A stretch of DNA of 64,000 nucleotides from DASXYG01 sp036502625 (GTDB lineage: Bacteria > Actinomycetota > Actinomycetes > Streptosporangiales > Streptosporangiaceae). Made by a program: the position numbers and the translations under genes. The notes beneath the pieces were generated by a model. It had not been told where the DNA came from and ran no database searches. It was given only the letters and a program-made list of their open reading frames with translations. The stretch spans positions 62,001 through 126,000 of the forward strand of contig DASXYG010000035.1 in the NCBI GenBank assembly GCA_036502625.1, in the 5' to 3' direction. Position 1 is the first letter of the stretch; the number at the start of each line of letters is the position of its first letter. Positions 1 through 8,977 of this stretch are shown here, piece after piece.

Positions 1-142
1 GCGGCCTGACCTGGGTTGATCACGGTACGCGCGGATGTCCAGGCCGCCCCGTGACCGCTACTGGTCTAGACAACACGCGCGGCAAGGCTTGTCGCGGCCG
101 TACCGCGCGTGTGGGATCGCAGCGGAGCACAGGAGGTGCCAG

Positions 143-2056
143 GTGCGATTCTCGGTTCTGCTCGCGCTGCCGATCGCCGTCGCGCTCGCCGCGACCGGGG
201 CCACGGCCGCCTCGGCGGCGGGCCGCCCCGCGATCACGGTCAGCGGCGGCCGGTCACAGCCGGTCTTCTCGTACGCGGACGCCACCCGGGAGTACGTCCG
301 GGTCCAGTCGCCGGTCGACGCCGACCACGACGGCAAGAAGGACCTGATCCGGGTGGACATCATCAGGCCGAAGGAGAGCGGCCCGAAGATGCGCGTCCCG
401 GTGATCATGGACGAGAGCCCGTACTACGACAACCTGGGCCGGGGCAACGAGTCCGAGCGCAAGACCTACGACGCGAACGGCGACCCGGTGAAGTTCCCGC
501 TGTTCTACGACAACTACTTCGTGCCGCGCGGCTACGCGGTGCTGAACGTCGACATGGACGGCACCACGAAGTCCGACGGCTGCCCCACCTCCGGCGGCGC
601 GTCCGACGTGCTCGGCGGCAAGGCCGTCATCGACTGGCTGAACGGCCGCGCCACCGCGTACGACGCGCACGGCAAGAAGGTCACGGCCGACTGGACGACC
701 GGGAAGACCGGCATGATCGGCAAGTCCTACGACGGCACGCTGGCCAACGCGGTGGCCGCCACGGGCGTCAAGGGCCTGGACACGATCGTGCCGATCTCCG
801 CGATCAGCTCCTGGTACGACTACAGCCGCATGGGCGGCGCCCTGTGGACGCGCGGCGAGGAGGACGGCCTCGCCCAGACGGTCGACACCGACCCGCCCGC
901 GAAGTGCGCGGCCGTACGCCAGGCGATGGCCACCGGCCAGGACGACGCCACCGGCAACTACAACGCCTTCTGGGGCGAGCGCGACTACCGCGCCGCGCCC
1001 ACGCCGAGCGCGCGGAACGTGCACGCCAGCGTGTTCGCCGTGCACGGCCTGAACGACCTCAACGTGAAGCCGAACCACTTCTCCACCTGGTGGTCCGAGC
1101 TGGCCGCGCGCGGAGTGCCGCGCAAGGTGTGGCTGTCGCAGTACGGGCACGTCGACCCGTTCGACTTCGGCCCGCGCCGCGACCTGTGGGTGGACACGCT
1201 GCACGCGTGGTTCGACCACTGGTTGCTCGGCGTCGGCAACGACGTCATGCGGCAGCCGCGCGCCGACCTGGAGACCGGCCCCGACCAGTGGACCACCCAG
1301 GCCGACTGGCCCGCCCCCGGCACGCACACACTGCGCCTGCGCCCCCAGTCCGGCGGCGGCCTGGCCACGACGCCGGGCAGCGGGACCGCTTCGTACGCCG
1401 ACACGAAGCAGACCGAGGCGAGCCTCGTCACCGACCCGTCGAAGGCCCAGCCGTACCGCCTGGCGTACGTCACCCCCGCGCTCAAGCACACCCTGCGGAT
1501 CTCCGGCACCCCGAAGGTCACCGTACGCGCGAAGCTGGACAAGCCGACCGCGACGATGGGCGCCCTGCTGGTCGACTACGGCACCGACACCCGGGTCAAC
1601 TACCTGGGCAACGGCGCCGGAATCACCACCCTCACCACCGAGGACTGCCACGGCGAGTCCACGGTCGGCGACGACGCCTGCTACCTCAAGACAAAGACCG
1701 ACACCGTCACCTCGGACGTCAACGTCATCACCCGCGGCTTCCTGGACGCCCAAAACCACACGTCCCTCAGCCACGCCACCCCGTTGACCCCCGGAAAGCC
1801 GTACACCCTGACCTGGCCCACCCTCCCCCAGGACTACCGCCTCAAGCCCGGCCACCGCCTGGCCCTGGTCCTGTTCGGAACGGACGCCGACCTAATGGAC
1901 GACACCGCCACCGGCACAACCGTGTCGATCGACCAGTCAGCCACCAATGTCTCCCTCCCGGTAACCGGCACACCGCCCAGCCCCGCCGAAAAGCGCGCCA
2001 CCTGGCACGGCCCGACCCACGTCAACCTCCCCCGCCAACCCCTCCGCTTCAACTAA
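143..2056 (+). CDS. Secreted CocE/NonD (peptidase S15) family hydrolase, Xaa-Pro dipeptidyl-peptidase-like
   Basis: A 637-residue exported alpha/beta hydrolase of the Xaa-Pro dipeptidyl-peptidase/cocaine-esterase family. The GTG at 143 is chosen over upstream in-frame starts because AGGAGG lies at 131-136 and translation then begins with a Sec signal peptide (MRFSVLLALPIAVALA, cleavage near ATAASA). The nucleophile elbow GKSYDG puts the catalytic Ser at residue 195; likely Asp305 (HGLNDLNV) and His336 (QYGHVD) complete the triad, and a C-terminal jelly-roll domain (about 380-620) is typical of S15 enzymes. Members cleave N-terminal X-Pro dipeptides or ester bonds outside the cell; the substrate cannot be told from sequence. 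It stands alone, with a long repeat-bearing spacer downstream. Confidence 0.88.
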   Translation: MRFSVLLALPIAVALAATGATAASAAGRPAITVSGGRSQPVFSYADATREYVRVQSPVDADHDGKKDLIRVDIIRPKESGPKMRVPVIMDESPYYDNLGRGNESERKTYDANGDPVKFPLFYDNYFVPRGYAVLNVDMDGTTKSDGCPTSGGASDVLGGKAVIDWLNGRATAYDAHGKKVTADWTTGKTGMIGKSYDGTLANAVAATGVKGLDTIVPISAISSWYDYSRMGGALWTRGEEDGLAQTVDTDPPAKCAAVRQAMATGQDDATGNYNAFWGERDYRAAPTPSARNVHASVFAVHGLNDLNVKPNHFSTWWSELAARGVPRKVWLSQYGHVDPFDFGPRRDLWVDTLHAWFDHWLLGVGNDVMRQPRADLETGPDQWTTQADWPAPGTHTLRLRPQSGGGLATTPGSGTASYADTKQTEASLVTDPSKAQPYRLAYVTPALKHTLRISGTPKVTVRAKLDKPTATMGALLVDYGTDTRVNYLGNGAGITTLTTEDCHGESTVGDDACYLKTKTDTVTSDVNVITRGFLDAQNHTSLSHATPLTPGKPYTLTWPTLPQDYRLKPGHRLALVLFGTDADLMDDTATGTTVSIDQSATNVSLPVTGTPPSPAEKRATWHGPTHVNLPRQPLRFN

Positions 2057-2203
2057 CCCCCACCACTGAAAGCCACCACGCCCGGACCGGCCCACCACCG
2101 ATCCGGGCACGCGGTTAGGCAACGCGACAGGCACCCACCCCCCGCGGCCCACCCAAGGGGCGGAGGCCTCGCGGCCCAACCACGAACACGCACAACCAAA
2201 GCC

Positions 2204-2342
2204 GCGGGAAAACAGTCGCGCGCAGCGCGGCCTTTCTCGGGCGTCAGCGCCCGCGCCCCGCTCCGAGCGACAGCCCCGCGGCCCCACGAAGAACACGCAG
2301 AACCGAGGACGCGGGAAAAACAGTCGCGCGCAGCGCGGCCTT
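2204..2342. repeat. Two copies of an interspersed CGCGCGCAGCGCGGCC repeat
   Basis: Two near-identical segments about 107 bp apart (2204-2235 and 2311-2342) share GCGGGAAAA, then CAGTCGCGCGCAGCGCGG and CCTT. Each holds a small dyad CGCGC-GCA-GCGCG. The same element recurs in direct orientation near 19210 and 19461 and inverted near 19052 and 19304, so it is an interspersed family and not a local duplication. The rest of 2057-2809 shows no convincing gene. Confidence 0.7.
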
Positions 2343-2483
2343 ATCCGGGCGACCGCCCACGACCTAGCACCACCCAACCAAGACCAGCGGCCTCGCGGCC
2401 CGACCAAAGGGCGGAGCCCCCGCGCGGCCGCACCCCCCACGGCCAGCAGGGATCGCCGGGTGAGGCCGGAATCCGGCGAGGCG

Positions 2484-2539
2484 GGGGTGTTCGGGGGCGG
2501 GGGCGTTCGGGGACGGGGCGTTCGGGGACGGGGCGTTCG
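2484..2539. repeat. 15-bp tandem repeat GGGGCGTTCGGGGAC
   Basis: Copies start at 2500, 2515 and 2530 (the last partial), with a degenerate copy before them (2484-2499). It lies in the non-coding spacer upstream of the amino-acid permease. On the minus strand it would encode an Asn-Ala-Pro-Ser-Pro repeat, but the surrounding minus-strand frame is not convincing as a gene. Confidence 0.6.
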
Positions 2540-2669
2540 TGTCGTCGGTGTCCACGGTTATCGCACAGTCACCCGATGACGACAAGTGCTGGATCCACCG
2601 CGCACCGCAACTGAATCCGTCGCCGCGGCGGCTCTCCGCCGGGCGGCCGACGCGCGGCGGTGAATGCTC

Positions 2670-2697
2670 TTGACACGCCGTCCTACCGGGATAGACG
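2670..2697 (+). promoter_or_regulatory. Candidate sigma70-like promoter of the APC permease
   Basis: TTGACA at 2670-2675 is followed after 16 bp by TAGACG at 2692-2697. The -35 is perfect, the -10 is weak at its last base. It lies about 110 bp upstream of the permease start at 2810 and is the only such box in this spacer. Confidence 0.35.
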
Positions 2698-2809
2698 CTA
2701 CGGGATGCCGATTCGTATACAAAGCCGCGTACGAAGGCTCGCGCGGGCGCGCCCACGCGGGCGTCGGTGATCCAGCGCATCCGCCGTCCCCTGTACAGGA
2801 AGGCACGTC

Positions 2810-4249
2810 ATGGTTACAGGAAACGCGTCCGGGCGGTCGTCCGGCATCTTCCGGCGCAAGCCGCCGGGTGAGACGGACGTGATCGAGCAGGGCGGCGGCC
2901 TGCACCGCGCCCTCGGGCTGTGGCAGCTCACCGCCATCGGCCTCGGCGCGATCATCGGCGCCGGCATCTTCACCCTCGCCGGGTCGGTCGCGCGCGGCGG
3001 CGACGGCGTGCCCGGCGTCGGCCCGGCGGTGACGATCTCGTTCATCATCGCGGGCATCGCCAGCGCGGCCGCGGCCCTGTCGTACGCCGAGTTCGCCGGC
3101 ATGATCCCGCAGGCCGGTTCGGCCTACACGTACGGCTACGCGGCGCTCGGCGAGATCGTCGGCTGGATCATCGGCTGGGACCTCCTGCTGGAGTACACCG
3201 CGATCGTCGCGGTGGTGGCGATCGCGCTGTCCGGCTACGCGAGCTTCCTGCTCGACGGCATCGGCGTGCACCTGCCGACCTGGATGCTGGGCGCGCCCGG
3301 CACCGGCCCCGGCCACAAGGTGGACATCCTCGCGGTGGTGCTGTGCCTGCTCATCGCGGCGCTGCTGACGCGGGGCATCAAGTCGAGCGCCCGTACGGAG
3401 ACCGCCCTGGTCTTCGTGAAGCTCGCCCTGGTGATCGCCGTCATCGTGGTCGGCGCGTTCTTCTTCAAGTCGGGCAACCTCACGCCGTACATGCCGAACG
3501 GCTTCAGCGTCACCGTGACCGGCGCGGCCACCGTGTTCTTCGCGGTCTTCGGCTACGACGCGATGAGCACCGCGGCGGAGGAGTCCAAGAACGGCGCGCG
3601 CGACCTCCCGCGCGCGATCATCTGGTCGCTGGTCATCGCGATGGTGCTGTACCTCCTGGCCGCGACCGTGCTCACCGGCATGCAGAAGTGGACGCAGATC
3701 GACCCCAAGAGCGCGTTCTCCTCGGCGTTCGCCTCGGTCGGCCTGCACGGCTTCGCCGACGTCATCGCGGTCGGCGCGATCATCGGCATCGCGACCGTAC
3801 TGTTCTCGTTCATGCTCGGCGCCTCGCGCGTCTGGTACGCCATGAGCCGCGACGGCCTGCTGCCCGGCTGGTTCGCGCAGGTGCACAAGAAGCACAAGGT
3901 GCCGCACCGGCCGACGTGGATCATCGGCGTGGTGTCCGCGCTGATCGCCGGGTTCACACCGATCAACGACGCCGCCGAGCTCACCAACATCGGCATCCTG
4001 CTGGCGTTCGTCGTGGTCAGCGCCGCGGTGATCATCTACCGCTACCGCTCGCCGGAGATCCCGCGGAAGTTCCGCACCCCGGGCATGCCGGTCGTGCCGC
4101 TGATCGGCATCGCGTTCTCGATCTACCTGATCAGCCAGCTCTCGACGATCACCTGGATCCGGTTCGCGGTCTGGTTCGTGCTCGGCATCGTGGTGTACGC
4201 GGTGTACGGCTACCGACACTCGAAGCTGAACCGGACGCCCTCCGCCTAG
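2810..4249 (+). CDS. APC-superfamily amino acid permease
   Basis: A 479-residue polytopic membrane protein of the amino acid-polyamine-organocation family. The opening GLGAIIGAGIFTLAG (about residues 44-58) is the family's first helix with its unwound substrate-binding Gly motif, and about 12 hydrophobic segments follow, ending in a short basic tail. ATG 2810 is preceded by AGGAAGG at 2797-2803. Such carriers import amino acids or related zwitterions by proton symport or exchange. It faces a LysR gene tail to tail, and beyond that lie an ectoine-hydrolase-like gene, an aminotransferase and an M20 deacylase, so the solute may be the substrate of that pathway. That link is inference from position only. 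Confidence 0.9.
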   Translation: MVTGNASGRSSGIFRRKPPGETDVIEQGGGLHRALGLWQLTAIGLGAIIGAGIFTLAGSVARGGDGVPGVGPAVTISFIIAGIASAAAALSYAEFAGMIPQAGSAYTYGYAALGEIVGWIIGWDLLLEYTAIVAVVAIALSGYASFLLDGIGVHLPTWMLGAPGTGPGHKVDILAVVLCLLIAALLTRGIKSSARTETALVFVKLALVIAVIVVGAFFFKSGNLTPYMPNGFSVTVTGAATVFFAVFGYDAMSTAAEESKNGARDLPRAIIWSLVIAMVLYLLAATVLTGMQKWTQIDPKSAFSSAFASVGLHGFADVIAVGAIIGIATVLFSFMLGASRVWYAMSRDGLLPGWFAQVHKKHKVPHRPTWIIGVVSALIAGFTPINDAAELTNIGILLAFVVVSAAVIIYRYRSPEIPRKFRTPGMPVVPLIGIAFSIYLISQLSTITWIRFAVWFVLGIVVYAVYGYRHSKLNRTPSA

Positions 4250-4258
4250 GCGTTCGCG

Positions 4259-5239
4259 CTAGGCGAGCGGTTCGGCGGCGGGCTCCGCGAAGTCGGGGTG
4301 GAACGGCGCCGGGTCGGGCTCGGTCCCGAGGTCGAGCCCGGCCGCCGTCGCCACGGCCGCGCCCAGGAACGCGCGCAGCGCGGGCCTGCGCAGCGCGGGA
4401 TGCCGCCCGGCCAGGAAGATCCGCCGCCGCATCGACGGCACCAGCGGCGAGATGTCCACCCCGGGCGGCGCGAGCGGCAGCGACAGACCGGGCACGAGCG
4501 TGACGCCGAGCCCGGCCGCCACCATGACCATCGCCGTGGAGTGCTCGTCGATCTGGTGCGCGACCCGCGGCAGGAACCCGGCGTCCTGGCACGCCACCCG
4601 CACCGTACGGCCGAGCTGGCTGCCCGGCCCCGACACGATCCACGGCTGCTCGGCCAGCGCGGCGAGCGCGATCGGCCCCCCGGCGGGGAACGCGCCGCGC
4701 CGCGTCACGGCGTACAGGGGCTCGACGCCGATCAGCGTCGGCGAGAAGTCGGCCGCGTGCACCGGCTGCCCTCCCGGGGTGTCCGGATAGTCGAGGACGA
4801 ACGCCAGGTCCAGGTCGCCGTGGCGGATCGCGGCTACGGCGTCCTCCGGGTCGGTCTCGCGCGACACCACCCCCACGCCCGGGTGGTGCTCCGCGAGGTG
4901 GGCGAGGATGCCGGGCAGCAGCGCGGCCGCGACGGTCGCGAAGACGCCGACGGTCAGCTCGCCGGTGATGGTCGTCCGCGCCTCTTCGAGCGCGATGCGG
5001 GTGCGCTCCTCGGCGTCGAGGATCTCCTCGGCATGGGCGGCCAGGAGGCGGCCCGTCTCGGTCAGCCGCAGACGGCGGCCGATCCGCTCGAAAAGGGCGG
5101 CGCCCACTTCCTTCTCCAGCACGCCGAGCTGCTGGGAAACCGCTGACGGCGTGTAGTGGAGGGCCTTCGCGGTCTCCGTGACCGTTCCGCGTCGCGCAAG
5201 CTCGTGCAGCATCCGGAGCCGGTGCAGCCCGAGTTCCAT
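4259..5239 (-). CDS. LysR family transcriptional regulator
   Basis: A 326-residue LysR-type regulator. The N-terminal winged helix spans about residues 1-60 (RLRMLHELARRGTVTETAKA, then SAVSQQLGVLEKEVG), followed by a periplasmic-binding-protein-like effector domain (about 90-310) ending in a Pro/Ala/Glu-rich tail. It is divergent from the M24-aminotransferase-M20 operon, 99 bp away, with a dyad in the gap, so it probably controls that operon and itself. Its DNA-binding domain closely resembles the LysR protein at 11865; the two appear to be paralogues of one subfamily. Confidence 0.92.
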   Translation of the reverse strand: MELGLHRLRMLHELARRGTVTETAKALHYTPSAVSQQLGVLEKEVGAALFERIGRRLRLTETGRLLAAHAEEILDAEERTRIALEEARTTITGELTVGVFATVAAALLPGILAHLAEHHPGVGVVSRETDPEDAVAAIRHGDLDLAFVLDYPDTPGGQPVHAADFSPTLIGVEPLYAVTRRGAFPAGGPIALAALAEQPWIVSGPGSQLGRTVRVACQDAGFLPRVAHQIDEHSTAMVMVAAGLGVTLVPGLSLPLAPPGVDISPLVPSMRRRIFLAGRHPALRRPALRAFLGAAVATAAGLDLGTEPDPAPFHPDFAEPAAEPLA

Positions 5240-5241
5240 GC

Positions 5242-5273
5242 AGGAATGCTACAAGGTGCGATTAACGATTCCT
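5242..5273. promoter_or_regulatory. Candidate LysR operator with AGGAAT/ATTCCT dyad
   Basis: AGGAAT (5242-5247) and its inverse ATTCCT (5268-5273) flank TGCGATT (5257-5263) in the gap between the LysR gene and the divergent operon. The same TGCGATT heptamer occurs ahead of the paralogous LysR gene at 11831-11837. The spacing suits a LysR tetramer; binding is untested. Confidence 0.4.
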
Positions 5274-5338
5274 CGCTGGACCATCGGCGGCCGTGCGCTC
5301 GAAACTGACCGCGAACCCGACGATGACGAGGAGGAACC

Positions 5339-6526
5339 GTGCCGCCCTTCGAACGCGCCGAGTACGACGCCAGGCTCGTCACGACCCGCAAGCGCATGGC
5401 GGCGCAGGGCCTCGCCGCCCTCATCGTCACCGATCCGGCGAACATCTACTACCTGACCGGCTACGACGCCTGGTCCTTCTACACGCCGCAGGGCCTGTAC
5501 GTCCCGGCGGACGGCGAGCTGCTGCTGTTCGCACGCGAGATGGACGCCAACGGGGCGCACGCGACCAGTTGGCTGCCGCGCGGCCAGGTGCTCGGCTACC
5601 CCGAGTCGTACGTCCAGCAGCCGGACCGCCACCCGATGGACTGGGTGGCCGGGGTGCTGGCCGAGCGCGCGGGGCTGCGCGCCGACCTCGACGGGCCCGT
5701 GGGCCTGGAGTGCGACGCGTACTACTTCTCCGCGCGCGCCGCGGACGCGCTGCGCGCGGCGCTGCCCGGCATCCGGTTCACCGACGCGGGGCCGCTGGTC
5801 AACTGGGTGCGCGCGGTGAAGTCCCCGGCGGAGATCGACCTGATGCGGCGCGCCGCGAGGATCGCCGACCAGGTGATGGGCGTCGCGGTGGAGGCCGTAC
5901 GGCCCGGGCGCCGCCAGTGCGACGCGGCCGCGGAGATCGCGGCGGCGCAGGCGGCGGGCACCGCGGAGTTCGGCGGCGACTACCCGGCGATCGTGCCGAT
6001 GCTGCCCAGCGGCGGCAGCTCCGGCATCCCGCACCTGACGTGGAGCGACCGCCCGTTCGCCGCCGGCGACGCGACGGTCGTGGAGATCGCGGGCGTGCAC
6101 CGCAGGTACCACGCGCCGCTGGCCCGTACGATCATGCTCGGCACGCCCCCGAAGCGGCTGGTCGAGACGTCGCTGATCGTCCAGGAGGGCATGCTGGCCG
6201 CGCTCGACGCGGCCCGGCCCGGCGCCACCTGCGAGGCGGTGGAGCGCGCCTGGCGCGACGTGATCGCGCGGCACGGCCTGGAGAAGCCGTCCCGCATCGG
6301 CTACTCCATCGGCGTCGGCTACCCGCCCGACTGGGGCGAGCACACCATGAGCCTGCGCCCCGGCGACGCCACGGTGCTGGCGCCGAACATGACGTTCCAC
6401 CTGATCCTCGGCATGTGGATGGACGGCTGGGGACTCGAACTGTCCGAGACGGTCACGGTGACCGACGACGGAGCCGAGTGCCTGTGCTCGGTCTCCCGGG
6501 AGCTCTTCACGAAGGAGGCGAATTGA
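5339..6526 (+). CDS. doeA: Ectoine hydrolase-like (DoeA/EutD) M24-fold protein
   Basis: A 395-residue pita-bread-fold protein. Recognisable DoeA/EutD blocks are VTDPANIYYLTGYDAWSFY (about residues 30-48), the GYPESYVQQPDRHPMDW stretch, HLTWSDRPF, VGYPPDWGEHTMSLRPGD and the C-terminal GLELSETVTVTDDG. Classical M24 metal ligands are missing: the second Asp of the DxxxD ligand pair is replaced (HAPLART) and the metal-binding His region reads IGYSIGVGY, as in creatinase-type metal-free members. DoeA opens the ectoine ring to N-acetyl-diaminobutyrate. The GTG at 5339 follows GAGGAGG. It is first in an overlapping operon with an aminotransferase and an M20 deacylase. A different cyclic amidine or Xaa-Pro substrate remains possible. 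Confidence 0.72.
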   Translation: MPPFERAEYDARLVTTRKRMAAQGLAALIVTDPANIYYLTGYDAWSFYTPQGLYVPADGELLLFAREMDANGAHATSWLPRGQVLGYPESYVQQPDRHPMDWVAGVLAERAGLRADLDGPVGLECDAYYFSARAADALRAALPGIRFTDAGPLVNWVRAVKSPAEIDLMRRAARIADQVMGVAVEAVRPGRRQCDAAAEIAAAQAAGTAEFGGDYPAIVPMLPSGGSSGIPHLTWSDRPFAAGDATVVEIAGVHRRYHAPLARTIMLGTPPKRLVETSLIVQEGMLAALDAARPGATCEAVERAWRDVIARHGLEKPSRIGYSIGVGYPPDWGEHTMSLRPGDATVLAPNMTFHLILGMWMDGWGLELSETVTVTDDGAECLCSVSRELFTKEAN

Positions 6527-7767
6527 CCACCACCCAGACCACGACGGCGGCGCCCGCCGGTGCGCCGCCCTGGGCGGCGCGCGCGGGGACGCTGACCGGG
6601 TCGGTCATCGACTCCAGCACGTCGCTGCTGGCGGCGCAGACCCACGACATCGTCCGTTTCGCGATGGGCAGCCCGGCGCCCGAGGCCGTGCCGACCGACG
6701 TGCTGGCGCCGCTGGCCGCCGAGGTGTTCGCGTCCGGCGCGGGCGCGCTCGACTACGCGGCCACCGAGGGCGACCCGGCGCTGCGGTCCGCGCTGCTCGC
6801 GTTCCTCGACGGCACGCCCGAGGCCACCACGCCGGAGCGGCTGCTGATCACCAGCGGCGGCATGCAGGGCCTGGACCTCGCGTGCAAGTTGTTCGTCGAT
6901 GCCGGCGACCTGGTCGCGGTGGAGAGCCCGACGTACACCAACGGCACCTCGACGGTGCTGTCGTACGGCGGCGAGGTCCTCGAGGTGCCGGTGGACGCCG
7001 ACGGCATGGTGGTCGAGCGGCTGCCGGAGCTGGCGGAGGCGGCCGGGCGCACACCCAAGGCGATCTACGTCATCCCGAACTTCCAGAACCCCAGCGGCAC
7101 GACGCTGTCCCTGGCCCGCCGCCGCCTGCTGCTCGAGCTCGCGGAGCGGTGGGACGCGGTGATCATCGACGACGACCCGTACGGGCTGCTGCGGTTCGCC
7201 GGCGACCCGGTGCCGAGCCTGCGCGCGCTGGCCGGCGACGACCCGCGGATGTTCTCCGTCCGCACGTTCTCCAAGATCATCTCCCCGGGCCTGCGGGTCG
7301 GGTGGGTGGACACCGACCCGCGGACGGTCCAGAAGCTGATCGCCGCGAAGCAGGCCATGGACACCTGCACGAACCTGCCCGCGCAGCGGCTCGTCGGCGC
7401 GTTCCTCGCCGGCGGCCACCTCGCGCCGCACCTGGAGCGGCTGCGCCCGGAGTACCTGCGCCGCAAGCAGGCGATGCGCGCCGCGCTCGACACCCACCTC
7501 GGCGGCCGCGCCACCTGGACGGACCCGGAGGGCGGGTTCTTCCTGTGGGTGACGCTCGACCCCGCCGTGGACACGCAGAAGCTGTTCGAGGTGGCGCTCG
7601 CCGAGGGCGTCGCGTTCATCCCCGGGCCGCCGTTCTCCGCGTCCGGCCGCTTCGGCGACGCGCTGCGGCTGTGCTTCGCGTCCACCACGCCCGACCGCAT
7701 CGAGGAGGGCGTACGCCGGCTGGCCGCCGCCCTGGACCGCGTGTCCGAGGGGGACGCGCGTGCCTGA
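6523..7767 (+). CDS. PLP-dependent fold-I aminotransferase (class I/II, LysN/MocR-type domain)
   Basis: A 414-residue aminotransferase. The TTG at 6523 is preferred: it follows GAAGGAGG (6511-6518) and overlaps the upstream TGA as TTGA. Visible features are the cofactor-binding region SGGMQGLDLACK, the NFQNPSG substrate loop, DDDPYG, and the Schiff-base lysine in SVRTFSKIISPGLRVGW (Lys251). There is no N-terminal GntR helix-turn-helix, so it is an enzyme and not a MocR/EnuR regulator. In an ectoine-type pathway it could perform the DoeD step, diaminobutyrate to aspartate semialdehyde; otherwise a 2-aminoadipate-type or broad transaminase. Its position between DoeA-like and M20 genes supports the first reading but does not prove it. 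Confidence 0.85.
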   Translation: MTTTQTTTAAPAGAPPWAARAGTLTGSVIDSSTSLLAAQTHDIVRFAMGSPAPEAVPTDVLAPLAAEVFASGAGALDYAATEGDPALRSALLAFLDGTPEATTPERLLITSGGMQGLDLACKLFVDAGDLVAVESPTYTNGTSTVLSYGGEVLEVPVDADGMVVERLPELAEAAGRTPKAIYVIPNFQNPSGTTLSLARRRLLLELAERWDAVIIDDDPYGLLRFAGDPVPSLRALAGDDPRMFSVRTFSKIISPGLRVGWVDTDPRTVQKLIAAKQAMDTCTNLPAQRLVGAFLAGGHLAPHLERLRPEYLRRKQAMRAALDTHLGGRATWTDPEGGFFLWVTLDPAVDTQKLFEVALAEGVAFIPGPPFSASGRFGDALRLCFASTTPDRIEEGVRRLAAALDRVSEGDARA

Positions 7768-8971
7768 GGAGACGGTGGCCGCGCGGGACGCCGTCGAACA
7801 GCGGGTGCTCGACCTGATCGACCCGGCCGAGATCCGCGACCTGACGCTCGACCTGATCCGGTGCGACAGTCAGAACCCCCCGGCCGACCCGGACGCGCCC
7901 GTCGAGGCGGCCGCCGTACGGGTGCTCGCCGAGGCGTGTGAGCGGCGCGGCCTCGAGGTCCGTACGGACGACGCCGCGCCGGGCCGGCCGAACCTGACCG
8001 CGCGGCTCGCCGGGACGGACGCGCCCGGCCTGCTGGTGCTCGCGCACACCGACACGGTCCCGGTGGGTGACGGGTGGACGGTGCCGCCGCTGGGCGGCAC
8101 GGTCGCGGACGGGCGGGTCGTCGGGCGCGGCGCGTCCGACATGAAGGGCGGCATCGCCGCGGCCGTCGCCGCGATGTCCGCGCTGCGCCGCGCCGGCGCC
8201 CGTACGCCGCCGGTCACGCTGGCCGCCGTCGCGGACGAGGAGGAGACCGGCATCGGGGCGCGCGCGTTCACCGCGGTCGCCGACGGCGCCGCGTACGCGG
8301 GGGCGATCGTGCCCGAGCCGACCGAGATGCAGACGATCATCGCCTGCCGCGGCGACTGCTACGTGGAGGTCGAGGTGCGCGGCCGCGCCGCGCACGCTGG
8401 CGACCCGGACACCGGGGCGAGCGCGATCTACGGCGCGGCGCGGCTCATCGACGCGGTACGCGCGCTGCACGAGGAGAACCGCGCCCACCCGCATCCGCTG
8501 CTCGGCCCGCGCACCTGGAACGTCGGCATCGTCCACGGCGGGTTCGGCACGGCGGTCGTGCCCGACGAATGCCGCGTCTCCATCGACCGGCGGCTGCTGC
8601 CGGGCGAGTCGGGCGCGCGTGCGGTCGCCGAGATCGACGACGTCCTCGCCGCGCTGCGCCTCGACGGCCTCGGGCTGACCAGCCGCGCATGGCTGGGCAT
8701 GGAGATGCCCGGCTTCGAGACGCCCGCCGACCACGGCCTCGTGCGCACGGCGCACGCGGCGGCGCACGACGCGGGCGCGCCCGTACGCGAGGTCGGCGGC
8801 TGGACGGCGGCGTGCGACGGCGGCTACGTGGCCCGCGACCTGGGCGTCCCCGCGATCGTCCTGGGCCCCGGCAGCGTCGTCCACCAGGCCCATCGCCCCG
8901 ACGAGTCCGTCGCCGTCGACGAGCTCGCGGTGGCCGCCCGTACGTACGCCCTGGCCGCGCTGCGCCTGTAG
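7760..8971 (+). CDS. M20 family (ArgE/DapE/AcyI) metallo-deacylase
   Basis: A 403-residue M20 peptidase-family hydrolase. GTG 7760 overlaps the aminotransferase stop by 8 bp. Metal-site motifs are present: LAHTDTVPVGD with the first ligand His, the bridging-Asp segment GRGASDMKGG, and the catalytic Glu in ADEEETGIG; a dimerisation domain with the conserved His region (GRAAHAGDPDTGASAI) follows, and a late His near the C terminus (VVHQAHRPDES). Family members remove N-acyl groups from amino acids. In canonical ectoine catabolism this deacetylation is done by DoeB, an unrelated M14-type protein; here an M20 enzyme sits in its place, so it is a candidate N-acetyl-diaminobutyrate deacetylase. Confidence 0.88.
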   Translation: MPEETVAARDAVEQRVLDLIDPAEIRDLTLDLIRCDSQNPPADPDAPVEAAAVRVLAEACERRGLEVRTDDAAPGRPNLTARLAGTDAPGLLVLAHTDTVPVGDGWTVPPLGGTVADGRVVGRGASDMKGGIAAAVAAMSALRRAGARTPPVTLAAVADEEETGIGARAFTAVADGAAYAGAIVPEPTEMQTIIACRGDCYVEVEVRGRAAHAGDPDTGASAIYGAARLIDAVRALHEENRAHPHPLLGPRTWNVGIVHGGFGTAVVPDECRVSIDRRLLPGESGARAVAEIDDVLAALRLDGLGLTSRAWLGMEMPGFETPADHGLVRTAHAAAHDAGAPVREVGGWTAACDGGYVARDLGVPAIVLGPGSVVHQAHRPDESVAVDELAVAARTYALAALRL

Positions 8972-8977
8972 CCGGGG

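Noticed and set aside
254..1855. Long open frames opposite or shifted to real genes (for example 254-1855 minus, 2558-4219 minus, 34570-36270 minus)
   Set aside because: High GC content keeps wrong frames open. They are Arg/Ala/Gly/Val-rich, without ribosome sites or domains, and lie opposite genes with clear motifs.
2364..2780. Minus-strand open frame with NAPSP repeats
   Set aside because: The repeats come from a 15-bp DNA tandem repeat; there is no ribosome site and no homology-like content, and it crosses the permease promoter region.
6523..7767. MocR/EnuR-type regulator instead of an enzyme
   Set aside because: The aminotransferase domain is MocR-like, but the DNA-binding domain is absent; upstream codons belong to the M24 gene in another frame.
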